Shown piece after piece: positions 1 through 8,265 of a DNA stretch of 64,000 nt. Below the pieces are notes generated by a model. It did not search any database, was not told the origin of the DNA, and was given only the letters and a program-made list of their open reading frames with translations. This stretch comes from Bacillota bacterium. GTDB lineage: Bacteria; Bacillota; Sulfobacillia; JACIYH01. The DNA lies in NCBI GenBank assembly GCA_030019365.1, contig JASEFA010000008.1, positions 1-64,000 on the forward strand. The letters run 5' to 3'. The translations under genes were made by a program, and so were the position numbers. Position 1 is the first letter of the stretch, and each line of letters opens with the position of its first letter.

Positions 1-81
1 CAACCCCCGTTTTCATCGGCGGTGGCGACGGCAGGCCGTCATGAGTGACTCTCTTGAAGCGGCTGGAGGTGGTGGTGTCGT

Positions 82-555
82 ATGCTGCCCCGGGCGGTGA
101 AGAAGAGGCTGTCCTTGTCTTTGAGCGGGCCGGGGTCGAGTGAAGGCTGGGCCCTGGCGGAGGTGGTCGTCGCGGGGGCGCTTTCCGCGCTGCTGTTCTT
201 TGCCCTCCTCGACGTCTCCTGGCGGGTGCCCGCCCTCTCCGCGCGGGCGCGGGCGGGGTTTGAGGAGGCTTCCTCGGCGCGCTCTGCTTTCCTGGCCCTC
301 TGCCGCGACCTGCGGGGGGCGAGGAGGGTGCTTGAGGTATCCGACGCCTGGCTCCGCCTTCAGGTGGGCGGGGAGGAGGTTTCCTGGTCGTTTTCGGGCG
401 GGGTCCTGGTGAGGTCGGCGGGCGGGGTCTCCAGGTCGTGGCGGTTTGCGGACGCGCGCTTCTCCCGGGAGCCCGGCGGTCCGGTGGCGGTGTTCCTCGA
501 CGGCCCCGCCGGCCCGCTGCGCACCGCGGTGATGGTCTACGAGGGGGGTGGTTAG
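82..555 (+). CDS. PilW/GspJ-like prepilin (minor pseudopilin)
   Basis: A 157-residue protein with a type III prepilin leader. After a basic N-terminus (KKR) comes a Gly22 followed by Trp-Ala-Leu-Ala-Glu, so Glu lies at mature position 5 as pilins require, then a hydrophobic helix to about residue 45. The rest is a small polar domain of the PilW/GspJ kind with no recognisable signature. It probably helps prime a type IV pilus in the membrane. ATG 82 is the first start after an in-frame stop at 55-57, with GGAGG at 65-69. It overlaps the next gene by 8 bases. Bases 1-81 hold no complete gene, although a frame closing at 42-44 could be the tail of an upstream operon member. Confidence 0.7.
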   Translation: MLPRAVKKRLSLSLSGPGSSEGWALAEVVVAGALSALLFFALLDVSWRVPALSARARAGFEEASSARSAFLALCRDLRGARRVLEVSDAWLRLQVGGEEVSWSFSGGVLVRSAGGVSRSWRFADARFSREPGGPVAVFLDGPAGPLRTAVMVYEGGG

Positions 556-1729
556 GGTGCGGCAGGGAGGCTACCTGAGCGTGCTCCTGGCTGCTGTCTT
601 AGCCCTGGCCGTGGCCACCGCGGCTTTCGGCGTGCACCAGGTGGGGGTGGCCTCGCGCCGGGCCTTTGCGCTCGACCTCGACACCGCGCAGGCGCGCCTG
701 GCGGCGGACGCAGGAGTGGAGCGGATCTTGCGCTACCTGGCCGCCCACCCCGCCTGGTCCGATGGCAGGGTGGCCGTGGGCCCGGTCGGCGACCGGGCGG
801 CAGTCGAGGAGGTGAACATCGAGCGGGAGGGCGACGTGGTGACGGTGACCTCGGTGGGGGTTTCCGGCCAGGTTGGTCCTGTGCGGAAGACGGTGACGGT
901 GCGGCTAAGGCTGGGCCTGGTGCCCCTGGTGGGTGCGTACGGGGGCGGGGTGAAGGCTCTGGGGGGCACCCCGCTGGAGGCACTGGGCAGCGCCGCCCTG
1001 TTTTCTGGCCTGCTTGTCTCCGGCGGGCTATCGGTTGGCGGCAGCGCCCGGGTGGGTTCCGACTCCGAGCCCCGGAAGGTTTACGTGTCAGGCGACATTT
1101 ACAGCCAGCAGCCCGCGGTCATCTGGGGCTCCGCGTACGCGACCGGGACCGTTTCCCCGGGCGCGGCCACCGGGGAGAACGTCTCCGGCTGGACCCCGCT
1201 CGAGGAGTTCCCCGACATCGGCCGGGTGGCCGGGATGGTCGAGCTCGGCCGCCTGCAGGCCCGGCTCCTCGAGGCGGCCACCGGGGTACAGCATTACTTC
1301 CCGGGGGACCGCACCTTCACCGCCGCCGACCTGGCGTCGATGGAAGGCGTGTACTTCGTGGAGGGCACGGCTTACGTGTCAGGCGGCTCCACCTCGGCCC
1401 GCGCCTCCCTCGTGTCAGGGGGAGACATAGTGCTCTATGGCTCGCTCGACGCCCCGCGGGTTTCCCTGGTTGCGGGGGAGGATGTGGTTACCCGCGACAG
1501 CTCTGCGGTCCACGTGGCCCTCATTGTGGCCGGGGGCGACGTCGGCTGGGGCGGGACCGGCGGCGGGAGCGGCGGCTTCCGCATGGAGTACGGGGCCCTG
1601 GCGGCGGCCACGGTGAACGGAAACAGGCTGCGGGGGAACATCACCCTGGAGCAGGACGACGAGGTGGACTTCGGCCTGGTCTCCGGGCCCGTGCACGTGG
1701 CCCAGATCCTGGAGAGGACGGGAGACTGA
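548..1729 (+). CDS. PilX-like pilus assembly protein
   Basis: A 393-residue protein starting at GTG. It has a short N-terminus ending in a Gly-Gly-Tyr-Leu site, a single hydrophobic segment (about residues 9-30), and then a long Gly/Ser/Val-rich region with repeated short beta-type strands such as VSGG, AGED and AGGD. That layout is typical of PilX-like proteins found with PilW in Gram-positive type IV pilus operons. It overlaps the PilW-like gene upstream and the PilM-like gene downstream (TGATG at 1727-1731), so it is translated within one operon. The exact role is inferred from context. No enzyme motif is visible. Confidence 0.6.
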   Translation: MVRVRQGGYLSVLLAAVLALAVATAAFGVHQVGVASRRAFALDLDTAQARLAADAGVERILRYLAAHPAWSDGRVAVGPVGDRAAVEEVNIEREGDVVTVTSVGVSGQVGPVRKTVTVRLRLGLVPLVGAYGGGVKALGGTPLEALGSAALFSGLLVSGGLSVGGSARVGSDSEPRKVYVSGDIYSQQPAVIWGSAYATGTVSPGAATGENVSGWTPLEEFPDIGRVAGMVELGRLQARLLEAATGVQHYFPGDRTFTAADLASMEGVYFVEGTAYVSGGSTSARASLVSGGDIVLYGSLDAPRVSLVAGEDVVTRDSSAVHVALIVAGGDVGWGGTGGGSGGFRMEYGALAAATVNGNRLRGNITLEQDDEVDFGLVSGPVHVAQILERTGD

Positions 1730-3066
1730 TGCTCAGGCGGTGCCTCGGTATATGGCGTTCCGAGGAAGAGGCGTTTGGCTGCCTGGCGGTAAGCACGCGG
1801 CGGGGCCCGCGCTTTCTCAGGTTCGCCCGCCAGCCCCTGCTCAGGCGCCCGGACGGGGTGGAGGAGGGCCTGGGGCGGCTGGTGGGGGAGCTGGGGCGGG
1901 CGCCCGTGGTGCTTTCCTGCTCCGGCCCCGACCTCGCCGTGCGTTGCCTGCGGGCACCGAAGCTGTCGCCGCGCGACCTCGGCTCGGCGGCCTCCTGGGA
2001 GATGGAACTCCTCCTCGGCGAGCGGAAGGGAAGGGCGGTCGTCCGGCACGCGGTGCTGGGCCCTTCTGGGGACGGCTTTGGCGTGCTCGCCTGCGCCGTC
2101 CCCGAGGACTGGCTGAGGGCTCTGGTGCAGCCTCTTTCCGGGCGGGTGAGGCTCCTTGCCGTGGACATTGAGGTGTGCGCCCTGTGGCGGCTTGTCTCCT
2201 TCGTCGGGGCCGTCCCCGGTCCCGACGGCCCGGTGGCCCTGGCGGCGCCGTCGGGCAGCGGCGCCGTGCTGGTGGCGGGGAGCGAGCACCTGGAGTTCGC
2301 CATCTCGCTGCCCGCGGCCGCGCCCCCCGACCTCGACCGGGCCGTGTCCTACTGGGAGTCGCAGCAGAGGCTGAAGGTGTCGGCGAGGCTGTGGGCGGGT
2401 CCTTCCCCGCCCGAGGGGTGGTCCCCCCTCTCCGTGCCGGACGTCCCGCCCGAGTTCCACCTGGCGGCCGGGCTGGCGCTGCACCCGTGGCTGGAGCCGC
2501 GGGTCGACCTCCTGACCCGGGAGATGCGGGAGGGGGCGCGGGCCAGGCGGCTCCTGCCCTGGCTACTCGTGGGCGTGCTGGCTGCCTCTTCGGCCGGCCT
2601 GGGCCAGGCGGCCCTGCACTACCGGACCGAGGCCGGGCGCGCCCGCCGGGAGGCCGAGGTGCTTGCCCCCGCGGCGTCAAAATCCGCGCGGCTTGCAAAG
2701 GATCTGAAGGAGGTCGCCTCCTGGGGCGACCTGGTGGCAGCGTTTTTAGGGCAGCTCCCCTCCCGGGCGCGCCTGGTCGACATGGTGGCCCGCTCGGTGC
2801 CCCCGGACGCCTGGCTGACCCGGGTGGATCTCTTGCCGTCCAGAGACCAGGGCCAGACCCAGGGGAAGGGCCCGGGGCTGCCGCCCGCCGGGAGCCAGCT
2901 CGTGGTGGAGGGGCGCTCGCTGTCGCTGGCCGCGCCCGGCGTGGTGCGGGACGCCCTGCGTGCCGCCCTGGGCTGCGAGGTGCGGGTGGCCAGGGTGGTC
3001 TGGGACGACTCCCTGGGCTGCTATTCCTTCCGTGTCGAGGCGGTCGTGGGGGGTGAGGGGGAGTGA
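1729..3066 (+). CDS. PilM-PilN type fusion (GspL-like) pilus assembly protein
   Basis: A 445-residue protein with three parts. Residues about 1-265 resemble the actin-like cytoplasmic PilM/GspL domain. There is one membrane segment at about 280-300 (LLPWLLVGVL). The outer part, about 300-445, resembles PilN/GspM, with the typical stretch around PPDAWLTRVDL and a closing alpha-beta domain. In most type IV pilus operons PilM and PilN are separate proteins, but here they form one chain like GspL of type II secretion. It would link the cytoplasmic ATPase to the PilO layer. ATG 1729 overlaps the previous stop, and the next gene starts within its stop codon region. Confidence 0.7.
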   Translation: MLRRCLGIWRSEEEAFGCLAVSTRRGPRFLRFARQPLLRRPDGVEEGLGRLVGELGRAPVVLSCSGPDLAVRCLRAPKLSPRDLGSAASWEMELLLGERKGRAVVRHAVLGPSGDGFGVLACAVPEDWLRALVQPLSGRVRLLAVDIEVCALWRLVSFVGAVPGPDGPVALAAPSGSGAVLVAGSEHLEFAISLPAAAPPDLDRAVSYWESQQRLKVSARLWAGPSPPEGWSPLSVPDVPPEFHLAAGLALHPWLEPRVDLLTREMREGARARRLLPWLLVGVLAASSAGLGQAALHYRTEAGRARREAEVLAPAASKSARLAKDLKEVASWGDLVAAFLGQLPSRARLVDMVARSVPPDAWLTRVDLLPSRDQGQTQGKGPGLPPAGSQLVVEGRSLSLAAPGVVRDALRAALGCEVRVARVVWDDSLGCYSFRVEAVVGGEGE

Positions 3067-3773
3067 TGAAGCTGCCTTCCTTGCGGTCCCGCGGCCGGGT
3101 CCTTTACGCGCTGTGCGTGCTGGCCGCGCTCGCCGCTGCTGCGCTTTCGGGCCGCTGGGCGGCCACCGAGGGGAAGCGCGCGCTGGAGGCCCGGCTGCAG
3201 GCGGTGCGGGTCTCGTCCGAGGCCGGAGCCCTGCGCGCGCGGGAGGCGCAGTGTGCCGCGGCGCTCGAGCGGTTCCGGGCGGCCGCCCGGCCGCTTGCCC
3301 GCGACCCCGAGGCGGGCCGGGTGCTCTCCGCGCTCGGGGACGCGGCCTCCCGCGCCCTGGTGAGGGTGGTGCTCCTTGAGCCCTCCCCGCGCGTGGAGGG
3401 CTTCTTCAAGGGACACCTGCGGGCCGTCCCGTACCGGCTGGAAGCGGTGGGCTCCGGCCCGGGGATGCAGGCGTTTTTGGCCCTGTGCGAGTCCCTCCCG
3501 TATCCCGGGGAGGTGCGAGTGTTTTCCCTGGCCGCGGACGACTCCCCCGGCGCCCCGCCAGGGCAGGTGAGGGCCTCGTGCCTGCTGCTCCTCTACTCGA
3601 CGAACCCCCCGCTGGAGGAGGACCTGCTCTCTCCTCCGCGGGCGCGGGCCGACGTCTGGCTGCCACCGGCCTCCTGGTCGCCGCCGGCGCCTGCCGGCCC
3701 CGAGCCTGCTTCCGGAAAGGAGGTGCCGCCTGTTGAGGGCGGAACTGGAGTCCCTGCTGAGGCTGGCCGTTGA
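3063..3773 (+). CDS. PilO-like pilus assembly protein
   Basis: A 236-residue bitopic membrane protein: a short basic N-terminus, a hydrophobic helix at about residues 13-30 (YALCVLAALAAAAL), an Ala/Arg/Glu-rich coiled-coil stretch to about 95, and then an alpha-beta domain of the PilO/GspM kind. It should pair with the PilN-like end of the preceding protein. The first two codons are GTG ATG, and either could be the start. The tail is rich in Pro, Ala and Gly. Its 3' end overlaps the PilT gene by 41 bases, a sign of coupled expression. Confidence 0.65.
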   Translation: MMKLPSLRSRGRVLYALCVLAALAAAALSGRWAATEGKRALEARLQAVRVSSEAGALRAREAQCAAALERFRAAARPLARDPEAGRVLSALGDAASRALVRVVLLEPSPRVEGFFKGHLRAVPYRLEAVGSGPGMQAFLALCESLPYPGEVRVFSLAADDSPGAPPGQVRASCLLLLYSTNPPLEEDLLSPPRARADVWLPPASWSPPAPAGPEPASGKEVPPVEGGTGVPAEAGR

Positions 3774-4896
3774 GATCGGCGCCTCCGACGTGCACTTCAC
3801 AGCGGGAGTTCCCGTGGTGTTCAGGTTGCACGGCAGGCTCTGGCGCCTGCCGGAGCTGGCGCGGAAGGGGCCCGACGCCGCGGCGTCCCGCGCGCTGGAC
3901 TTCTTGGCCTCCTCCCCCCAGTGGGAGGGGCCGCCTTCCCCCGACGACCTGGCCGGCCTCGCCCAGGCCGCGCTGACCAGGCCCGAGCACAAAAGGAGGT
4001 ACGAGGAGAAAGGTTCCTGCGATCTCGCCCTGTCCGTCCCCGGAGCCTCGCGGTTCCGGGTGAACGTATTCCGGCAGCGGGGCTGCGCCGCGCTGGCCTG
4101 CCGAAATTTGGCGAGCCGGGTGCCGTCACTTGACGAGCTGTTCTCCCACCAGCCCGGCCTGGCCGACGTGGTGCGGCGGTTGGCGCTGCTGCCGCGGGGC
4201 CTCGTCCTGGTAACCGGGTCCACGGGGTCCGGGAAGTCCACCACGCTTGCTGCGATGGTGGACCACCTGGTGGGGGTGGAACCGCGGCACGTGGTGACCC
4301 TGGAGGATCCCATAGAGTACCTGCTCAGGCACGGCCGCGGCGTGGTCAACCAGAGGGAGGTCGAAGAGGACGTGTCCGGGTTCGCGGAAGGGTTAAGGGC
4401 CGCCCTGCGGGAGGACCCGGACGTGATCGTGGTGGGGGAGATGCGGGACGCTGAGACGATAGGGGCGGCGCTGACGGCGGCGGAGACCGGACACCTTGTG
4501 CTGTCGACGCTGCACACCCGGACGGCGGTGGACGCGGTGACGCGGATCGTGGACGTGTTCCCGCCCCACCAGCAGGACCAGGTGCGGGCGCAGCTGGCCG
4601 GGTCCCTCCAGGGCGTGCTGGCGCAGCAGCTCCTGCCCCGGTCGGACGGCTCGGGGCGGGTGGTGGCGGTGGAAGTCCTGGTGGCGACGACTGCGGTGCG
4701 GGCGATGGTCCGGGACAGGAGGGTGCAGGAGATCCCCTCGGCGGTCCAGACCGGGGCCCAGCACGGCATGGTGCCGATGGACCGCGCCCTGGCCGACCTG
4801 GTGAGGGCCGGGCTGGTGGACCTGGAGGAGGCGCGCTCGCGGTCGGTGGACGGGCAGCTGTTCCAGGGGTACCTGGGGCTCGGGCCGCCGCGGTGA
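3733..4896 (+). CDS. pilT: Type IV pilus retraction ATPase PilT
   Basis: A 387-residue hexameric AAA-type ATPase that powers pilus retraction. The N-terminal part carries the family's ASDVHF motif at about residue 17. Walker A is GSTGSGKST at 162-170. The acidic box is TLEDPIEY, followed by the Walker B region VVGEMRDAET and the His box LSTLHT. These features fit PilT better than PilB, which would be longer and have a tetracysteine. The start is TTG at 3733, supported by AAAGGAGGT at 3716-3724. It ends the pilus operon and converges with the glycosyltransferase gene 34 bases away. The two-kinase context (a separate PilB-like gene near 61.6 kb) supports the retraction role. Confidence 0.92.
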   Translation: MRAELESLLRLAVEIGASDVHFTAGVPVVFRLHGRLWRLPELARKGPDAAASRALDFLASSPQWEGPPSPDDLAGLAQAALTRPEHKRRYEEKGSCDLALSVPGASRFRVNVFRQRGCAALACRNLASRVPSLDELFSHQPGLADVVRRLALLPRGLVLVTGSTGSGKSTTLAAMVDHLVGVEPRHVVTLEDPIEYLLRHGRGVVNQREVEEDVSGFAEGLRAALREDPDVIVVGEMRDAETIGAALTAAETGHLVLSTLHTRTAVDAVTRIVDVFPPHQQDQVRAQLAGSLQGVLAQQLLPRSDGSGRVVAVEVLVATTAVRAMVRDRRVQEIPSAVQTGAQHGMVPMDRALADLVRAGLVDLEEARSRSVDGQLFQGYLGLGPPR

Positions 4897-4930
4897 CGGG
4901 GCCTGGGGTCCCGCGGCCGGGGTGTTCCGG

Positions 4931-5560
4931 TCAGGCACGCAGGCCGTGCCAGATTATCTCCCAGTACATCCGCAGGCGGCGTGCGAACCCGGCCCAGAAT
5001 CCCAGCTTCTCTTCCTTCATCACCTGACTGAGCCCCGGGAGGGGAACTTCTTTCACCCGCAGGTGCTGGCGGCGGGCGTGGCGGGTGAGAGCCACCTCCA
5101 CCCCGTACCGCGTTACTTCCACCGCGGGCATCTCTGCGATCACCTGGCGGCGCATGGCCCGCAGCCCGGTGAGAAAAGGGGTGATGGCCTGGGCGAGATC
5201 GGTGGAAAGACGCCCCCCGGTGAAGGTGCCCATGGTCATGTCCGCTTCTCCCTGGATCACGGGAAGGACCAGATCGGTCACATGTTCCTCCCGCAGTCCC
5301 ACCAGGTCGGCGTCCAGGAATACCACCAAAGGGGCGTCCGTGGCCGCCACCCCGGCCGCCATGGCCGCCCCCTTGCCCCGGTTCGACTCGAGTTCCACGA
5401 CCTTGACTCCGAAGGAACGGGCCACCCGCGCGGTACCGTCCGTGGAGCCGTCGGAAACCACCACCACCTCGTCCAGACCCCGGCACTTAACCAGAACGGA
5501 GAGGACGGCTCCGATGGTACGCTCTTCGTTATAGGCGGGCACCACCGCCGCCACCTTCAC
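4931..5560 (-). CDS. Family 2 glycosyltransferase
   Basis: A 209-residue GT-A fold enzyme. The N-terminus VVPAYNEERTIG, a DGSTDGT loop and the metal-binding FLDADL (DxD) are classic GT2 motifs. It resembles short dolichol-phosphate-mannose-synthase-like and glucosyl-phosphoglycerate-synthase-like transferases, but the sugar and acceptor cannot be read from sequence. There are no membrane segments. A C-terminal aromatic and basic stretch may contact the membrane. It starts at GTG 5560 with GAGGGGGG just upstream and is the last gene of the minus-strand operon after proS, with 75 bases between. Confidence 0.85.
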   Translation of the reverse strand: MKVAAVVPAYNEERTIGAVLSVLVKCRGLDEVVVVSDGSTDGTARVARSFGVKVVELESNRGKGAAMAAGVAATDAPLVVFLDADLVGLREEHVTDLVLPVIQGEADMTMGTFTGGRLSTDLAQAITPFLTGLRAMRRQVIAEMPAVEVTRYGVEVALTRHARRQHLRVKEVPLPGLSQVMKEEKLGFWAGFARRLRMYWEIIWHGLRA

Positions 5561-5635
5561 CCCGCAGCCCCCCTCGTTTGCGCCAGCCCGGGGTAGGTGC
5601 CGCCCGGACGGCAGGCAGAGCCACCCTGCGTCTGG

Positions 5636-7069
5636 TCAGTAAGCACGGGCGAAGTAGGCCACCTGGTGGGCGGGCCCGCCACACAGGAGGCAGCGGCCTT
5701 CTCCCTGCTCGCCGAAGGGCAGGCAGCGGATGGTCGCTCCCGTCTCCTGCTTGATGCGCTCCTCGCACTCCGGCTTCCCACACCACAGGGCCCGGATCAG
5801 TCCCCGCGGCCCTTCCATGATGGACCGGAACTCGGCGTAGTCCTGTGCCTGGCGGGTGTTCGCCTCCCGGAACTCGAGCGCCCTGCGGTACAGCCCCTGG
5901 TGCACCGCCTCCAGGAGGTCGGACACGCCTTCTTCCAGCCCGGCCATGGGCACCGCCGTGCGCTCTCCGGTATCGCGCCTGGCCGCCGTCACCTGCTGGG
6001 CCGCCAGATCGCGCGGCCCCACCTCCAGGCGCAGCGGCGCCCCCCGCATCTCCCAGTCGTTGAACTTCCAGCCCGGGCTGAACTCGGGCCGCTCGTCCAG
6101 CCTCACGCGGAAGCGCCTGCGCAGCCGGTCGGCCACCTCCCGGCCGGCGGCCAGCACCTTCTCCGTATCCCGGCCCACGATGGGCACTATCACCACCTGG
6201 TAGGGCGCCACCGGAGGCGGCAGAACCAGGCCCCGGTCGTCTCCGTGCACCATGATGAGAGCCCCCACGATGCGGGTGGAAATCCCCCAGGAGGTCTGCC
6301 ACACATACTTGAGCTGGCCGTCCTCATCCAGAAACTTTATGTCGAAGCTGCGGGCGAAATTCTGGCCCAGGAAGTGGGAGGTGGCACACTGCAGGGCGCG
6401 GCAATCCCCCATGAGGCCCTCGATGGTGTATGTGCACTCGGCCCCGGCGAACCTCTCCCCCGCGCTCTTCTCGCCCGGGATGACGGGGATGGCCAGGTAG
6501 TCCTCCACGAAGCTGCGGTATACCTCCAGCATGCGCAGGGCTTCCTCCTCCGCCTCCCCGGCGGTGCGGTGGCAGGTATGCCCTTCCTGCCACAGAAACT
6601 CGGTGGTGCGGATGAAAGGGCGGGTAGCCTTCTCCCACCGCACCACATTGCACCACTGGTTGATGAGCACGGGCAGGTCGCGGTAGGACTGGATCCACCT
6701 GCTGTACATGACCCCGATGACGGTTTCGGAGGTGGGCCGCACCGCCAGCCGCTCGGCCAGGTCCTCGTCTCCCCCCCGGGTTACCCAGGCCACCTGGGGA
6801 GAGAACCCGGCCACGTGCTCCGCTTCCCGCCGGAAGAAGCTCTCGGGCACGAAGAGAGGGAAGTAGGCGTTGACGTGACCCGTCTCCTTGAAGCGACGGT
6901 CCAGCTCGGCCTGGATGTGCTCCCAGACGGTGTAGCCGTAAGGGCGGAATACGATGCACCCCTTGACGGGAGCGTAGTCTGCCAGCTCCGCCTTGAGCAC
7001 CACGTCCACGTACCACTGGGAGAAATCCTGCGCCCGTGGGGTGATGGCCTTAACGAACTCCTTCTCCAT
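5636..7069 (-). CDS. proS: Prolyl-tRNA synthetase, short archaeal/eukaryotic-like type
   Basis: A class II aminoacyl-tRNA synthetase of 477 residues that charges tRNA-Pro. It begins EFVKAITPRAQDFSQWY, has motif 2 around RTTEFLWQEGHT and motif 3 at GDDRGLVLPP, and lacks the large editing insertion of the usual bacterial form. The C-terminal region has a Cys set (WCGKPEC and later CLLC) typical of the zinc-binding tail of the archaeal/eukaryotic-like type, ending in aromatic FARAY. ATG 7069 is chosen because GGGAGG precedes it and the family starts here. The frame stays open upstream only because of high G+C. ispG ends 4 bases before. Confidence 0.95.
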   Translation of the reverse strand: MEKEFVKAITPRAQDFSQWYVDVVLKAELADYAPVKGCIVFRPYGYTVWEHIQAELDRRFKETGHVNAYFPLFVPESFFRREAEHVAGFSPQVAWVTRGGDEDLAERLAVRPTSETVIGVMYSRWIQSYRDLPVLINQWCNVVRWEKATRPFIRTTEFLWQEGHTCHRTAGEAEEEALRMLEVYRSFVEDYLAIPVIPGEKSAGERFAGAECTYTIEGLMGDCRALQCATSHFLGQNFARSFDIKFLDEDGQLKYVWQTSWGISTRIVGALIMVHGDDRGLVLPPPVAPYQVVIVPIVGRDTEKVLAAGREVADRLRRRFRVRLDERPEFSPGWKFNDWEMRGAPLRLEVGPRDLAAQQVTAARRDTGERTAVPMAGLEEGVSDLLEAVHQGLYRRALEFREANTRQAQDYAEFRSIMEGPRGLIRALWCGKPECEERIKQETGATIRCLPFGEQGEGRCLLCGGPAHQVAYFARAY

Positions 7070-7073
7070 CGTG

Positions 7074-8264
7074 CTACGTACCTCCCTCATCCGCCGCCGC
7101 ATGGTCGCGCGGCGTGGCTGCCGGAGCAGCGTCGTGCGGCGGCCCGTCCGCCGCTGAAGGGCCGCGGGCCGGCGGGCCGTGCCGCCCCTCGTCGCCCTCT
7201 GGCCGCACGGCCTCCGGGTCCAAAAGGGCCTGCACTTCTGCCAGCAACTCTTCCACCATGCGCCCCGCCGGCACGGTGCGGATCCTCTCGCCCCTGCGGA
7301 AGAGCACCGCCTTCCCCCGCCCGGCCGCCAGGCCCACATCCGCCTCGCGCGCTTCGCCGGGGCCGTTCACCACGCAGCCCATCACCGCCACCTTGAGGGG
7401 CGCCTCCACCCCGGCCAGGGCCTCCTCCACCCGGGACGCCACCGTCATCAGATCCACCTGGCAGCGCCCGCAGGTGGGGCACGCGATCAGCTCCACCCCC
7501 CGGGCCCGCAACCCGACTGCCCGCAGGATGTGCCAGCCCGCCTGCACCTCGCGCACCGGGTCTGCGTTCAGGGAGACCCGGAGGGTGTCGCCAATTCCAT
7601 CCAGCAGGAGGGCGCCCACGGCCACCGCCGACCGGATGGCTCCTGCCCAGGCCGTGCCCGCCTCCGTCAGGCCCAGATGCAGGGGATAGGGGCAGCGGGA
7701 GGCGACCTGACGGTACGCTTCCACCGTCGTGAGGACGTCCGAGGACTTCAGGGAGAGGACGATGTCGGAAAAGCCCACCGACTCCAGCACGTCGGCCTGG
7801 CGCAGGGCGCTTTCCACCAGGGCGCGCGCCGTGCGCCCGTATGTGCTCTCCAGTTCCTTTGCGAGGGAACCGGCGTTGACCCCTATGCGAATGGGCACTC
7901 CCCGCTCCCGCGCCGCCCGAGCCACTTCTTCAACCTTCCACCGGGAACCGATGTTGCCCGGGTTGATGCGCAGCTTGTCCACGCCCTGGGCGAGGGCCTC
8001 CAGGGCCAGGCGGTAATCGTAGTGGATGTCGGCCACCAGCGGCACGGCCGTCCGGCTCCCGATCTCGCCCAGCACCCGGGCCGCCTCCCCGTCGGGAACG
8101 GCCACCCTCACCAGCTCGCAGCCGGCTGCGTGCAGGCGCATAATCTGGGCCACGGTGGCTTCCACGTCGCGGGTATCCGTCTTGGTCATGGACTGGACCC
8201 GGACCGGGTTGCCCCCGCCCAGGACCAGATTCCCCACCTTCACCGGCCGTGCCGTCCTCACCAT
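7074..8264 (-). CDS. ispG: 4-hydroxy-3-methylbut-2-enyl diphosphate synthase (IspG/GcpE)
   Basis: This is the penultimate enzyme of the MEP isoprenoid pathway, reducing MEcPP to HMBPP with a [4Fe-4S] cluster. The 396-residue protein starts with RPVKVGNLVLGG, followed by the TIM-barrel residues VQSMTKTDTRD and INPGNIG. The cluster ligands are CPTCGRC near residue 268 and the Cys of GCVVNGPGEA near 305. The last 35-40 residues are a Pro/Ala/Gly-rich tail not needed in the family. ATG 8264 has GGGAG upstream and lies just past the rseP stop. Its neighbours dxr and uppS belong to the same lipid pathway. Confidence 0.97.
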   Translation of the reverse strand: MVRTARPVKVGNLVLGGGNPVRVQSMTKTDTRDVEATVAQIMRLHAAGCELVRVAVPDGEAARVLGEIGSRTAVPLVADIHYDYRLALEALAQGVDKLRINPGNIGSRWKVEEVARAARERGVPIRIGVNAGSLAKELESTYGRTARALVESALRQADVLESVGFSDIVLSLKSSDVLTTVEAYRQVASRCPYPLHLGLTEAGTAWAGAIRSAVAVGALLLDGIGDTLRVSLNADPVREVQAGWHILRAVGLRARGVELIACPTCGRCQVDLMTVASRVEEALAGVEAPLKVAVMGCVVNGPGEAREADVGLAAGRGKAVLFRRGERIRTVPAGRMVEELLAEVQALLDPEAVRPEGDEGRHGPPARGPSAADGPPHDAAPAATPRDHAAADEGGT

Positions 8265-8265
8265 C

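Noticed and set aside
4897-4930. Bidirectional terminator between pilT and the glycosyltransferase
   Set aside because: A GCCGCGG/CCGCGGC stem can be drawn, but there is no U-tract on either side and the loop is large. It cannot be told from ordinary G+C-rich sequence.
3021-5486. 821-codon minus-strand frame under the pilus genes
   Set aside because: It lies under pilT, the PilO-like gene and the glycosyltransferase, which have clear motifs in other frames.
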